Source of the DNA: Pelagibacteraceae bacterium AG-345-F21
Lineage (GTDB): Bacteria > Pseudomonadota > Alphaproteobacteria > Pelagibacterales > Pelagibacteraceae
NCBI GenBank assembly: GCA_003281795.1
Contig: QCAW01000003.1
Span: 1-64,000, forward strand
Direction: 5' to 3'
DNA: 64,000 bases
The position numbers and the translations under genes are program-made. Shown in pieces: positions 9,838-20,345 of this stretch. The notes beneath the pieces are model-generated. The model was not told where the DNA came from. It worked only from the letters and a program-made list of their open reading frames with translations, and searched no databases. The number at the start of each line of letters is the position of its first letter. Position 1 is the first letter of the stretch.

Positions 9838-10149
9838 ATGATAAAAGTTACAGATGATACATACGAAAATTTTATTAAATCAGGAAGTAAAACAAAAATC
9901 TTAAAACTAGGCGCAACTTGGTGTTCCCCATGCCAAATAGCTATACCCCCATGCAATGAATTAGAAAAAGAATTAGAAAGTGAAATTGAAATAGGCGAAC
10001 TTGATATTGAAGAGTCTGCTAACACCCCGGTGATGCTTTCTTGTAAAGGCGTCCCTTTGTTTGTTAAATTCAAAGAAGGCCAAGAAGTCTCTAGAAAAGT
10101 TGGATGGCCCGGTAAACAAGAACTTAAAGACTGGATACAAAGTTCTTAA
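9838..10149 (+). CDS. Thioredoxin-family protein
   Basis: GATWCSPCQ active site. Confidence 0.88.
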   Translation: MIKVTDDTYENFIKSGSKTKILKLGATWCSPCQIAIPPCNELEKELESEIEIGELDIEESANTPVMLSCKGVPLFVKFKEGQEVSRKVGWPGKQELKDWIQSS

Positions 10150-11420
10150 TTTTTACTTAAGATACTTCCTGCACTATACAAAGATCCAAAGCACACTATA
10201 ATTTTTTTTTCTTTAGAAATTACATTTTTGAGGGCCTCATCAAAATTTTTAGCAGAATAAGAATTATAATTATTTTTTTTTGCAATTTTAAGTAATAATT
10301 CTTTTGATAAAGAGGAAGGATCATTCTCAATTTGAATAGTGATTATCTTTTTAAAAATTCCCTTAAATCTTTTTATAAATTTATCCGGCTCTTTATTTTT
10401 AGTCATTGCCCAAATTCCATAAATTGGTACATTAAGTGTTTTTAGATAATTAGCTAAGTTTCTAGCACTGGTTTCTGAATGACATCCATCAATTAGAAGT
10501 TTTTCATTGGGAAATAATCTTTTTTTTAATTTACCTTTAGTAATATATTCTATTCTCGCTTGAAATTTAATTTTCGGTATTGTTTTAATTATTATTTCGC
10601 TTTTGATTTTAAGATCTAATGCAATCTTTATTGCAAAACACAAGTTTTCCATTAAACCTATCGAATGAATATATTTTGTCATTAATTTTATTTTAAAATT
10701 TTTGTCTTTATAGTAAAAATTATTATTTAATTTAAGCAACTTCCATGTGTTTGAAAATTTCTTATTACTATAGTTTCTATTTAATATTTTCTTAATTTTT
10801 TTTAAAACCAAGGGTTTTTGTTTTCCTACATAAATATTTGTAAAATTACTTAAAAAACCAACTTTTTGATAAATAACTTCATCTAAAGTTTTTTTCTTTA
10901 AAAAGTTTAAATGTTGTTTGTTAATGTTAACTATTGCTTGTATTTTAGGAAAATCAAAAAGATTAGTCGAGTCTTTTGCAAATAGCGCTCCGGCTTCTAC
11001 CAAATTGTAATCATTATCTTTTTTAGATGAATTAATAATAAAAATAACTGTCAATACTTCAAAAATTGTAAGTTTAATTTTTTGTTTTTCAATTATTTTT
11101 ATAGTTTTTCTTATTTCAATATGGTTTAAAAATTTATCTCCCATCCAAAAACGTTCTTTGATATCTATTAAACTTGGTGAAGTGTAAGCCGAAGTTTTTT
11201 GTTTATTAGCCTCTATAAAAAATTTTAATGAAGTTAAGAGAGAATATTTTCCATCGCTCCCGATAATATTAATAACATTCTTCAATTTTTTTTCTGGATG
11301 ACCTAATTTCTTTAAGATTAATTTAATTCTTTTAAGGTCAAAATTAACTGTTTTACTAAATAGTTTATTTTTAGCTAGCTGATTGTAAAGATTGGTCGAT
11401 TGTGACATTAGATGACTCAT
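10146..11420 (-). CDS. folC: Bifunctional folylpolyglutamate/dihydrofolate synthase
   Basis: 424 aa Mur-ligase-like, synteny with accD; LIDGCHSETSARNLANYL. Confidence 0.88.
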   Translation of the reverse strand: MSHLMSQSTNLYNQLAKNKLFSKTVNFDLKRIKLILKKLGHPEKKLKNVINIIGSDGKYSLLTSLKFFIEANKQKTSAYTSPSLIDIKERFWMGDKFLNHIEIRKTIKIIEKQKIKLTIFEVLTVIFIINSSKKDNDYNLVEAGALFAKDSTNLFDFPKIQAIVNINKQHLNFLKKKTLDEVIYQKVGFLSNFTNIYVGKQKPLVLKKIKKILNRNYSNKKFSNTWKLLKLNNNFYYKDKNFKIKLMTKYIHSIGLMENLCFAIKIALDLKIKSEIIIKTIPKIKFQARIEYITKGKLKKRLFPNEKLLIDGCHSETSARNLANYLKTLNVPIYGIWAMTKNKEPDKFIKRFKGIFKKIITIQIENDPSSLSKELLLKIAKKNNYNSYSAKNFDEALKNVISKEKKIIVCFGSLYSAGSILSKN

Positions 11421-12288
11421 TTTTATCTTGAGCCTCTGCTTTTTTCAATAAAACATTTAACAGGCTACCAATAGTTGAGTTGAGATATTTTCTCTCAATA
11501 ACCAGGTCAATTCCTCCATGGTCTTTAACATACTCCGCAGTTTGAAATTCACTTGGTAATGTTTCTCTAACCGTATCCTGAATTACTCGCCTTCCCGCAA
11601 AACCGATAGTAGCTTTAGGTTCAGCGATTAATACATCTCCTAACATTGCCCATGATGCTGTCACACCACCAGTTGTTGGATTTGTTAGAATTACTATATA
11701 AGGAATATTCTTTTTTTTAAGCTCATTAACAGCCAAAGTAGTTCTAGACATTTGCATTAACGCAATAGAGCTTTCCATCATACGCTGACCTCCTGAACAA
11801 CTAAAAAAAATAAATGGAGTCTTTTTTTCAATTGAATGTTGTACACCTGCAATAAATGCTTCCCCAGAGGCAGCGCCAAATGAACCTCCTATAAACCTAA
11901 AGTCTTGAGCTCCTACTACTACATCTATATTTTTAACTTTTCCTCTAGCAACTGCAACTGCATCATTCTGTTTAGTAATTTTTCTCGCTGATTTTAATCT
12001 GTCAGTGTATTTTTTATTATCTACAAATTCCAATGGGTCATCTTTAGGAAGAGGTGTTTCTATTATTTCATATTTTTTATCGTCAAAAAATGTTTCAAAT
12101 CTTTCTTTACAAGAAAGTTTATGGTGGGCACCACACTTAGGACAACACTTTAAATTTAACTGAAGGTCTTCCTTATAAATTAAATTTTTACACTCACAAG
12201 TAGTCCAAAGATTTTCATCTGTTTTAGAAGATTTTTTTTCAAAAAGAGATTTTATTTTTGGTTTTATAAATTTAGTTATCCAATTCAT
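11371..12288 (-). CDS. accD: Acetyl-CoA carboxylase carboxyltransferase subunit beta
   Basis: Zn ribbon CECKN...CCPKCGAHH; FSCSGGQRMMES. Confidence 0.97.
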   Translation of the reverse strand: MNWITKFIKPKIKSLFEKKSSKTDENLWTTCECKNLIYKEDLQLNLKCCPKCGAHHKLSCKERFETFFDDKKYEIIETPLPKDDPLEFVDNKKYTDRLKSARKITKQNDAVAVARGKVKNIDVVVGAQDFRFIGGSFGAASGEAFIAGVQHSIEKKTPFIFFSCSGGQRMMESSIALMQMSRTTLAVNELKKKNIPYIVILTNPTTGGVTASWAMLGDVLIAEPKATIGFAGRRVIQDTVRETLPSEFQTAEYVKDHGGIDLVIERKYLNSTIGSLLNVLLKKAEAQDKNESSNVTIDQSLQSAS

Positions 12289-13085
12289 AAAGTTTTATTT
12301 TTTAGTTTATATACTAATTTATCTAACTTTGTGACAGGATTTTGTCCCATTTTGAGCGAATTAGTTATTGTTTTACAAAGATAAGAGCCAACTACAAGTC
12401 CATCACTAGATTTAAGAGATTTAATTGTTTTATCAGTAATACCAAATCCTATTACTACGTTTTTTTTTCGATTAATTCTTTTTATATTATTATAATTTTG
12501 AAGAATTTTCTTAGGTGAAACTTTAAGCTTACCACCTGTAGTAGACAGCATAGATATATAATAAATCATGTCATGAGAATTTTTTATTATCTTTTTTATT
12601 CTTTCTCTAGGAGTAGTAGGAGATAATAATTGAATAAAATTTATAGATTTTTTTTTACACTTTTTTGCAAAATTTTTATTCTCTGGGTATGGTAAATCAA
12701 CAACTATAAGACCATCAACTCCAGAAGTTTTACAGTTTTTTAAAAAATTATTTTCACCACTTTGATAAATTAAATTAAAATACCCCATCATAATTAATGG
12801 TTTGCTAGGGTTAGTTTTTTTAAATTTTTTTATGATTTGAAAAACATCCTTAAGTTTAATTCCATTTTTAAGAGCTCGATGAGAACTTCCTTGAATTTGG
12901 CCACCGTCTGCTATTGGCGTATTATGAGGAAAGCCAAGTTCAAGAATATCCGCATGTTTCGAAATAGTATTTAATATTTTTAAAGAATTAGTTTTTGTAT
13001 TATCCCCAGCAACAGTATACGTAATTAAAGCTGTTCTTTTTTCTTTTTTGCAATTTTCAAAAGCCACAGCAATTTTTGATTTCAT
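12285..13085 (-). CDS. trpA: Tryptophan synthase alpha chain
   Basis: LELGFPHNTPIADGGQIQ, next to trpB. Confidence 0.96.
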   Translation of the reverse strand: MKSKIAVAFENCKKEKRTALITYTVAGDNTKTNSLKILNTISKHADILELGFPHNTPIADGGQIQGSSHRALKNGIKLKDVFQIIKKFKKTNPSKPLIMMGYFNLIYQSGENNFLKNCKTSGVDGLIVVDLPYPENKNFAKKCKKKSINFIQLLSPTTPRERIKKIIKNSHDMIYYISMLSTTGGKLKVSPKKILQNYNNIKRINRKKNVVIGFGITDKTIKSLKSSDGLVVGSYLCKTITNSLKMGQNPVTKLDKLVYKLKNKTL

Positions 13086-14314
13086 CTTACGTATGATCCT
13101 AATTTTCGTTTTATAATATCTTTATCTTTAATGCTATCCCCACACGAATTTACGATTATCACATCAGATGATTTTAACTTAGGTGCTATTTTAATTGCTT
13201 CAGCAAATGCGTGTGAAGGTTCTAATGATGGAGAAATATTTTCTAGCGAAGAAACTAATTTATAAGCTTTTAAAGCCTCTTCATCATTGACAGAAGTGTA
13301 CCTAGCTCTTTTTGCATCTTTAAGAAAACAATGCAAAGGTGAAATGCCGGGATAATCTAAACCAGCCGATATAGATTCTGTTGACCCTATCTGTCCCTCC
13401 TTATCTTGAATGACGTATTGTGCTGCTCCATGCAAAATTCCAATCTTAGATCCATTAGTTAATGGTGCAGCATGTAGTTTACTGTTTTTTGGACCTCCTG
13501 CTTCGATCCCAACAAATTCAGCATCTGTATCCATAAACTCATTCCAGAAACCCATAGCTGAGCTTCCACCACCCACACAGTTTAATAATTTCATCTTTTT
13601 TGGAATTTTTCCAAATTCTTCTTTAACTTGCATCATTAGTTCTCTAGAAATTTGAGCAGTACTCCATGCACATATTTTTATAAAAATATTAGGCCCTACA
13701 GTTGAACCTACACATAAATTTGTTGTGTCATTATTAGCTACCCAATAACGCATGCATTCGCTAACTGCATCTACTAATGTTTGACTACCTGATGTGACTG
13801 GAATTATCTTGGCCCCATTTTTTTTTATCGCTTCCACATTAGGGCGCTGTCTTTCTATATCTTTTGCTCCCATAAATATTTTACATTTAAGGCCAAATTT
13901 TTTAGCAGCCATAGAGAGCATTTTTCCTGCATAGCCTGCGCCAGTATCTCCTACGATAAATTTTTTTCCTGCTCTTTTAGCTATTAAACAGTGAACCGTC
14001 GCATTATAGATCTTATGTGCTCCTCCATTAGCTTCAGATACTACTTTTGCATATATTTGAGCACCCCCAAGACGGTTTGTTAAATTTTCTAATTTTATAA
14101 ATGGAGTAGGTGCACCTATATATGATTTAAAATAATAATCTCTTTCTTTTAAAAATTTTTTGTCTTTTCTCAACTTTGAGAACAATTTAGTAAGATCATC
14201 AATAGGTTTTTTTAATGTTTCAGGTATAAAGTTGCCTCCAAATTTGCCACCCCACATACCATTTTGGTCATGCTGATCTATTAACGAAATTCCTTTTTTA
14301 ATTTTTAAGTTCAT
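13082..14314 (-). CDS. trpB: Tryptophan synthase beta chain
   Basis: GGAHKIYNA PLP-lysine motif; CVGGGSSAMG. Confidence 0.97.
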   Translation of the reverse strand: MNLKIKKGISLIDQHDQNGMWGGKFGGNFIPETLKKPIDDLTKLFSKLRKDKKFLKERDYYFKSYIGAPTPFIKLENLTNRLGGAQIYAKVVSEANGGAHKIYNATVHCLIAKRAGKKFIVGDTGAGYAGKMLSMAAKKFGLKCKIFMGAKDIERQRPNVEAIKKNGAKIIPVTSGSQTLVDAVSECMRYWVANNDTTNLCVGSTVGPNIFIKICAWSTAQISRELMMQVKEEFGKIPKKMKLLNCVGGGSSAMGFWNEFMDTDAEFVGIEAGGPKNSKLHAAPLTNGSKIGILHGAAQYVIQDKEGQIGSTESISAGLDYPGISPLHCFLKDAKRARYTSVNDEEALKAYKLVSSLENISPSLEPSHAFAEAIKIAPKLKSSDVIIVNSCGDSIKDKDIIKRKLGSYVR

Positions 14315-14912
14315 TTAATTTATTTACAAAACTTTTGATTTTAGTGTGATCCTTATAACCTACTCGTGTATTGTGCTCTAAGTTAGATGATAAATCAAAA
14401 AAGTTAACCCCTAATTTATTAATATTTTCAACGTTATTTTCAGATATTGAGCCGGCTAAAGCATATCTGTCGCCTTTAGGAAGTTTAGTGATAAGGTTTT
14501 TAGGGAATTCAAAAGATTTTTCCATCGCAGGAGTATCAAATAAAATGATATCTGCTTCTGTATATTTCTTATATTCATCTATATCCGATTCTTCCTTTAT
14601 TTTGATAGCCTTAATAATCTTTAAACCCATTGATTTAATTTCTTTTACTCTTTCTTTTGATTCTGATCCATGAAGTTGAATATAGTCGAAGTTCTTAAGC
14701 ACAGTATTTTGAATAAACTCGTTACTAGGGTTTACTGTTACAGCAACGTATGATGAATTATTTTTTTTATAATTTAAAAGATTTTTAACCTCTTTTAAAT
14801 ATATATCTCTTGGAGACTTTTTATAAAAAACAAATCCTAAAAAATTTACTTTTAGATCTATACAAAGTTGCACATCTCTGGTCGGATTTAAACCACAAAT
14901 CTTTACTTTCAT
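14298..14912 (-). CDS. trpF: Phosphoribosylanthranilate isomerase
   Basis: KVKICGLNPTRDV; QLHGSES. Confidence 0.95.
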   Translation of the reverse strand: MKVKICGLNPTRDVQLCIDLKVNFLGFVFYKKSPRDIYLKEVKNLLNYKKNNSSYVAVTVNPSNEFIQNTVLKNFDYIQLHGSESKERVKEIKSMGLKIIKAIKIKEESDIDEYKKYTEADIILFDTPAMEKSFEFPKNLITKLPKGDRYALAGSISENNVENINKLGVNFFDLSSNLEHNTRVGYKDHTKIKSFVNKLNELKN

Positions 14913-15601
14913 TATTTTAATTGTTCAATTAATCTTTGGATATTTTTTTTTATATTACCTTTTATAATGCTGCGGCCCATGACTAAAGAAGTACTTCCAT
15001 TTTTAAACGCTTCAGCGGGACCCGTAACTCTTTTTTGATCATTAACATTATCTCCTTTTAAACGAATACCTGGTGTTATGATTTCACCATTAAATATTTT
15101 TTTTACAATTTTTAGATCAGAACCTGCGCAGACTATTCCGTGGCAACCACACGCTTTAGCTAATAAAACTTGTTTTTTTACTATTTCATTAATTGATTTA
15201 GTATGACCAATTTTTTTAATTGAAGAATTAGAAAAACTTGTTAAAACAGTAACGACTAAGATTTTTAATTTTTTATTGGTTTGTTTTGCCATTTTTTTTA
15301 CGGCTTTTATTGTTTCAAAACCAGCATTAGCGTGAACAGTGATATATGAAATATTTTTTAAATCTTTCAAAGATCTTATAGCTGCGGAACTTGTTACGCT
15401 TATATCTGAAATTTTTAAATCTAAAAATATTTTCTTCTTTTTAAGCTTAGAAATAAATTGACGACCGCCTTTAGCATAAAAAAACTCCAAACCAAACTTA
15501 TATCCTATATCTAAATGATTGTTTTTAGTTTGAGATATAATCTTTTTAACTTGATTTACATTACTTGTATCACAGGCTACAAAAATTTTGGGTTTTTTCA
15601 T
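14912..15601 (-). CDS. pyrF: Orotidine 5'-phosphate decarboxylase
   Basis: FLDLKISDI motif, VMGRSI. Confidence 0.94.
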   Translation of the reverse strand: MKKPKIFVACDTSNVNQVKKIISQTKNNHLDIGYKFGLEFFYAKGGRQFISKLKKKKIFLDLKISDISVTSSAAIRSLKDLKNISYITVHANAGFETIKAVKKMAKQTNKKLKILVVTVLTSFSNSSIKKIGHTKSINEIVKKQVLLAKACGCHGIVCAGSDLKIVKKIFNGEIITPGIRLKGDNVNDQKRVTGPAEAFKNGSTSLVMGRSIIKGNIKKNIQRLIEQLK

Positions 15602-15879
15602 TCGTTAATAAGTTGTTTTAATTTTTTACTAGCTCTGAATCTTACCTTATTTTTTTCTGGAACATAAATTAATTTTCCACTTGCCGGGTTGCGAGCGGAG
15701 TATTTTTCTTTTATTTTTTTAGTAAAAAAAGTACCAAATCCTCTTAATTCAATAGTTTTTTCGTTTACAAGCGCTTGTTCTATACTTTTAAAAAAAGTAT
15801 CGATAACTTGTTCTAATTGAGTTTTGTTTAGTTTTGGATGTTTCTTTTTAAGCTTCTTAATAATATCAGGTCGTGACAA
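15598..15879 (-). CDS. ihfB: Integration host factor subunit beta (HU/IHF family)
   Basis: IELRGFGTF...SARNPASGK; downstream of rpsA. Confidence 0.92.
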   Translation of the reverse strand: MSRPDIIKKLKKKHPKLNKTQLEQVIDTFFKSIEQALVNEKTIELRGFGTFFTKKIKEKYSARNPASGKLIYVPEKNKVRFRASKKLKQLINE

Positions 15880-17607
15880 TTATTTATCTTCTTTTTTCTT
15901 TTTTTTACTTCCTATTGCTTTCTCAAATATTCCTTTAAGAGTTGCTCCAGATTTAGTAGCCCCTTCACCGAATTTAGCAATTAGTGATTTTTCTTCATCA
16001 ATTTGCGCTGCTTTAACGCTTAACTTAACTTTCCTTGTTTTTAAATCTATCTCAGTAATTTTGGCATCCAGTGCATTTCCAGGGGAAAACACCTCAGGTC
16101 TTGCATCTGCAGATTCTTTTGCTAGGTCAGCTTTTTTTATAGTGACTATTAATTTTTTATCTTTATCTAAAGCTACTTTTACCCCATTTTTAAGCACCTC
16201 ATGTATTCTAGTTGTAATAACATCGCCCTCCTTTTTTTTATTATCTTTAAACCAGTCTAAAGGATCTTTATCCAAAGCTCTTTTTGAAAATCTAATTTTA
16301 TCATCTTTAATTTCAATTATTTTTACATTGATTATGTCATTTTTCTTAAATTTTTTAAGGTCTTCTATGTTTTCTTCATAGGAAAGTTCTTTGTAGTGCA
16401 ACATACCTGTTAGAGAGCTATCTAATAACTCTCCAAATATAGCCTTGTCTGTAATATTATTAATTTTAATTTTTGTTTCTTTACCTGTGCTTTTTTTAAT
16501 TTTATCCCATGGATTATCTAATATAGCTTTATAGGATAATGAAATTCTTTTAGTTTCTTTATCGATGCTGACAATTTTAAATTTTATCTTTTGAGAGACA
16601 GATAAAACAGTATTAGGTTTTATATTTCTATTTGTCCAATCTAGTTCTGAGTTATGGATCAAGCCTTCTATTCCTTCTTCAATTCTAACGAAACATCCGT
16701 ATTCCATTATTTTAGTCACAACGCCTTGGTATATTTCTCCTACTTTATATTTTTTATCAATATTAGAATAAGGATCCTCGGTTAGAGCTTTTACTGATGC
16801 AGAGACTCGATTAGTTTTAGGATCAATTTTTGTTATTTTTACTTTTAATTTTTGACCAATCGTTACAAGGTCTGATGGTTTTTTCACTCTTCCATGGCTT
16901 AAATCAGAAACATGTAAGAGTGCGTCTATTCCGTTTATATCTAAAAATATTCCCCAATCTGTAGTAGCTTTAACAATTGCGTGGTCTACAATATCACCTT
17001 CTTTTATATTTTTAAGTGCTTCGGTAATTTCTGCGTTTTTACTTTTTTCAATAACAGCTCGTCTAGATACACAAACATTTCCTCTGTTTCTGTCTATTCT
17101 TGTAGCTATCACTTTTAAAGGAGTATTCATTAAATGGTCTACTTTTTTTAAAGGTCTTACATCTATTTGAGAAGAGGGCATAAAACAAGGAAGACCCTCA
17201 ACATTAGCTATAAAACCACCTTTTACTTTTCCTGTTATATAACCAGTTAACTCTTCTTGCGTTTCAAATACTTTTTCCATTTTTTTCCAGGCTTTCATTT
17301 TTCTAGCCTTATCTCTTGATATTACTATTTCTCCTTTAAAACTCTCAATACGCTCTAGATAAACATCTATCACTGAACCTACTTTTAATTTTGATAATTC
17401 ATCATCGTTTTTGAATTCTTCAATGGGTATCATGCCTTCCATTTTTGCTTTACAGTCCACAACTACAAAATTCTTAGTCAGTTCAGTGACTGTAGCCTTA
17501 ATAATTTCGTTTTCTTTGAGTTTTCTATCTTTGAAATCTTCATCTAGAAGATTTTGAAATTCTTTATGAAGAGGATTAGCTTTTTTTAGCTCTTGTTCAG
17601 AAGCCAT
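15880..17607 (-). CDS. rpsA: 30S ribosomal protein S1
   Basis: Multiple S1 repeats; cmk-rpsA-ihfB order. Confidence 0.97.
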   Translation of the reverse strand: MASEQELKKANPLHKEFQNLLDEDFKDRKLKENEIIKATVTELTKNFVVVDCKAKMEGMIPIEEFKNDDELSKLKVGSVIDVYLERIESFKGEIVISRDKARKMKAWKKMEKVFETQEELTGYITGKVKGGFIANVEGLPCFMPSSQIDVRPLKKVDHLMNTPLKVIATRIDRNRGNVCVSRRAVIEKSKNAEITEALKNIKEGDIVDHAIVKATTDWGIFLDINGIDALLHVSDLSHGRVKKPSDLVTIGQKLKVKITKIDPKTNRVSASVKALTEDPYSNIDKKYKVGEIYQGVVTKIMEYGCFVRIEEGIEGLIHNSELDWTNRNIKPNTVLSVSQKIKFKIVSIDKETKRISLSYKAILDNPWDKIKKSTGKETKIKINNITDKAIFGELLDSSLTGMLHYKELSYEENIEDLKKFKKNDIINVKIIEIKDDKIRFSKRALDKDPLDWFKDNKKKEGDVITTRIHEVLKNGVKVALDKDKKLIVTIKKADLAKESADARPEVFSPGNALDAKITEIDLKTRKVKLSVKAAQIDEEKSLIAKFGEGATKSGATLKGIFEKAIGSKKKKKEDK

Positions 17608-18253
17608 GAGTATCTTTTATCTCTCTATCAACGTATTTTGACATTTTTTCTAGCATTTGTTGTTTTTTTAATTTTCCGGTGTCGATTTCTATCGCATCTC
17701 TATGTTTGAGTAAAGGACTGTTTTTTCTTTTGATATCGTGATTATTTCTTATTCTTAAGGCTTTTTTAACGTCTTTAAGTTTAGTTTTTTTGTTTCCTTT
17801 TTTAAGATCTTTATATCTTCTAAGAGCAGCAATGTTCAGATTACATTTAAAAAAAAATTTGACATTTGAATCGGGTAAAATTTTTGTAGATATATCTCTT
17901 CCTTCTATACAACAGTTATTGTATTTTTTTGCAAATTGAATTTGAAAATTTTTTAAAATTTTTCTCACTTTAAGTTTTTTAGCAATAATTGCACTATGAT
18001 CTGAGATTTTAGGAGAATGTAATTTTATTTTTTCTAAATTTTTATGATTTAAAACTTTAAATTTTTTTCTTAAAAAATTAATTTTATTTTTTGGTTCATG
18101 CTTAAGCAAAAGATAACTAGCATATCTGTATAATAAACCAGATGATAAAAATTTTAATTTATATTTTTTAGCAATCATTTTCGCCCCAGTTGATTTTCCT
18201 GTAGCTGCACCTCCATCACACGCTATTTGTAAGGTTTTATTTTTTAATTTCAA
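17597..18253 (-). CDS. cmk: Cytidylate kinase
   Basis: ACDGGAATGKSTGAKMIAKKY P-loop; CCIEGRDISTKILPDS. Confidence 0.93.
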   Translation of the reverse strand: MKLKNKTLQIACDGGAATGKSTGAKMIAKKYKLKFLSSGLLYRYASYLLLKHEPKNKINFLRKKFKVLNHKNLEKIKLHSPKISDHSAIIAKKLKVRKILKNFQIQFAKKYNNCCIEGRDISTKILPDSNVKFFFKCNLNIAALRRYKDLKKGNKKTKLKDVKKALRIRNNHDIKRKNSPLLKHRDAIEIDTGKLKKQQMLEKMSKYVDREIKDTHGF

Positions 18254-19583
18254 ATTTGCCTCCTAAAGACTTAATGATTTTTAAAAATGATGGGGACGAT
18301 GTATAGACTGTTTCAAAGTTGTTTATTTTTGTATTAACTCCGGTAATAAGGGAAAGTATTAGTGTTGACATGCAGATTCTATGGTCTCCTAAATTTGGAA
18401 CATAAACGTCTTTATGTTTATCGCTAATTATGTTTTTTCCAAAAATTTTTAATTTATTTTTTGAAGCAATATTTTTTATACCTACTTGTCTTAAAATTTT
18501 TTGCATTTCTTTAATTCGATTACTTTCTTTATTAGCCAAATCTTTAATTCCATTAAATGTAGATGTGCCTTTTGTTAAAGCCGCTATTATAAATAAAATC
18601 GGATATTCATCTGTTGCCTTTACGTAATAGTCTTTTGAAGCATGAATAGGTCTTATCTTTGAACTTTTTATATGAATATCACCGTATATTTCTTCATTAT
18701 GTTTCTTAATGTTTTTAAATTTGATATTTGCTCCATGATTTTTTAATAATTCGTAGAAGCCAATTCTTGTAGGATTTAATCCAATATTTTTCATAATTAA
18801 ATGTGAATTTTTGTTTAACAATGTCAGAGCAGTAAAAAATGCACCTGATGAAGGATCTCCGGGTACAGAAATATTTACTGGCTTAAGATATTTTTTCCCA
18901 AGAATTTTAATAATTTTTTTTTTATTTTTAATTATTTTAACTGCATGAGTATTTTGTAAAAGCATTTTTTCAGTGTGATCCCTGCTTTTTTTGTTTTCAA
19001 TTATTTCAGTATTTCCAAATGAATTGAGACCAGCTAGTATTACTGCACTTTTTAATTGCGCAGACACTCCTGCAATATAGGTTATCCCTATAGGCATTTC
19101 AGTTGATATTAATTTTAATGGAAATTTGTATTTTTTTTTTGGTAAAAATTCTGCTCCAAACTCTGACATAAGTTCTATTAAATTTTTCATACTTCGTTTA
19201 TTTAAAGATCTGTCACCTTTTATTTTTAATTCAATATCAGGTGTAGTAGAAAGTATCCCTATTAAAAGTCTTGCTAAAGTTCCAGAATTTCCAAAATTTA
19301 AATCTAAATTTTTTTTTGCATATAAGGAACCTAATCCTTTTCCGTAGATTGAATAGGATTTAGTTCCATTTTTTTTGATTTTAACCCCAAGATCTCTCAG
19401 ACAATTAATTGTTGAATGAACATCTTCAGACTCCAATACATTTTTAACTTTAGAAACATCATGACTAATTGAACCAATAAGAAAGCTTCTGATTGAAATT
19501 GATTTATCCGAGTCTACTTCAATTTTTTTTTTAAAAGGTTTAATTGAAGAATTGATTTTTAGGGTAAAACTTTTTGAAGGCAT
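18237..19583 (-). CDS. aroA: 3-phosphoshikimate 1-carboxyvinyltransferase (EPSP synthase)
   Basis: DKSISIRSFLIGSI; LNFGNSGTLARLLIGIL. Confidence 0.95.
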   Translation of the reverse strand: MPSKSFTLKINSSIKPFKKKIEVDSDKSISIRSFLIGSISHDVSKVKNVLESEDVHSTINCLRDLGVKIKKNGTKSYSIYGKGLGSLYAKKNLDLNFGNSGTLARLLIGILSTTPDIELKIKGDRSLNKRSMKNLIELMSEFGAEFLPKKKYKFPLKLISTEMPIGITYIAGVSAQLKSAVILAGLNSFGNTEIIENKKSRDHTEKMLLQNTHAVKIIKNKKKIIKILGKKYLKPVNISVPGDPSSGAFFTALTLLNKNSHLIMKNIGLNPTRIGFYELLKNHGANIKFKNIKKHNEEIYGDIHIKSSKIRPIHASKDYYVKATDEYPILFIIAALTKGTSTFNGIKDLANKESNRIKEMQKILRQVGIKNIASKNKLKIFGKNIISDKHKDVYVPNLGDHRICMSTLILSLITGVNTKINNFETVYTSSPSFLKIIKSLGGKFEIKK

Positions 19584-19589
19584 TAATTT

Positions 19590-20345
19590 TTAAGAGAATT
19601 GAGAGCCAAAATAATGTTCGATAGCTTTAGAAGATTTCAGCAATTCCCTCGAAGTTCCCTCAGCAATAACAGTATGTTCACCTAATACATAGCTTCTATC
19701 TGTTATGTCAAATAAATTTTTAACATTATGATCTGTTAAAAGTATTGCTGTACCACTTGATTGTATTTTTAAAATATATTTTTGAATATCTTGGATTACA
19801 AGAGGATCAAGGGCTGCAAGCGGCTCATCAAGCAAAACTATTTTAGGTTTATTTATCATTACTCTGGCCATCATCAATCTTCTTATTTCTCCACCAGACA
19901 AAACAGAAGCATTTAAACTTCTCAAATGTTGTAAATTAAATTCATCTAAAAGTTTTTCTGTTATAGCTTTTTGTTTATCTGAGCCTTTTATGCTTATTTG
20001 AGCTATTCCTAAAATATTATCGTAGACACTCATATTAAACACACTCCTTTGCTGAGGAAGATAACCAAGACCTTCTTTAGATCTTAGATGTATCGGTATT
20101 TGTTCAATTGATTTACTATTTAAATAAATTTTACCACCTTCAGGATTTTGTTCCCCAATACACATGGAGAATAGTGTTGTTTTACCACAACCATTAGGAC
20201 CTAAAACCCCAACACATTCGCCTGGAAAAACTTTGAGGGAAAGTTTTTTTAAAATTGGCCTTCCGTCAAAAGATTTACTTATATCTTTTACTTCAAAGAT
20301 GGGTTTATCTTTTTTAAATTTTAATATTCTAAAACCTTTTTTCAT
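19590..20345 (-). CDS. lptB: LPS export ABC transporter ATP-binding protein
   Basis: Walker A GPNGCGKTT; LSGGEIRRLMMAR; LLDEPLAALDP. Confidence 0.93.
   Translation of the reverse strand: MKKGFRILKFKKDKPIFEVKDISKSFDGRPILKKLSLKVFPGECVGVLGPNGCGKTTLFSMCIGEQNPEGGKIYLNSKSIEQIPIHLRSKEGLGYLPQQRSVFNMSVYDNILGIAQISIKGSDKQKAITEKLLDEFNLQHLRSLNASVLSGGEIRRLMMARVMINKPKIVLLDEPLAALDPLVIQDIQKYILKIQSSGTAILLTDHNVKNLFDITDRSYVLGEHTVIAEGTSRELLKSSKAIEHYFGSQFS

Noticed and set aside
15824-16381. 185-aa ORF opposite rpsA
   Set aside because: Hydrophobic shadow frame of the Lys-rich rpsA sequence.
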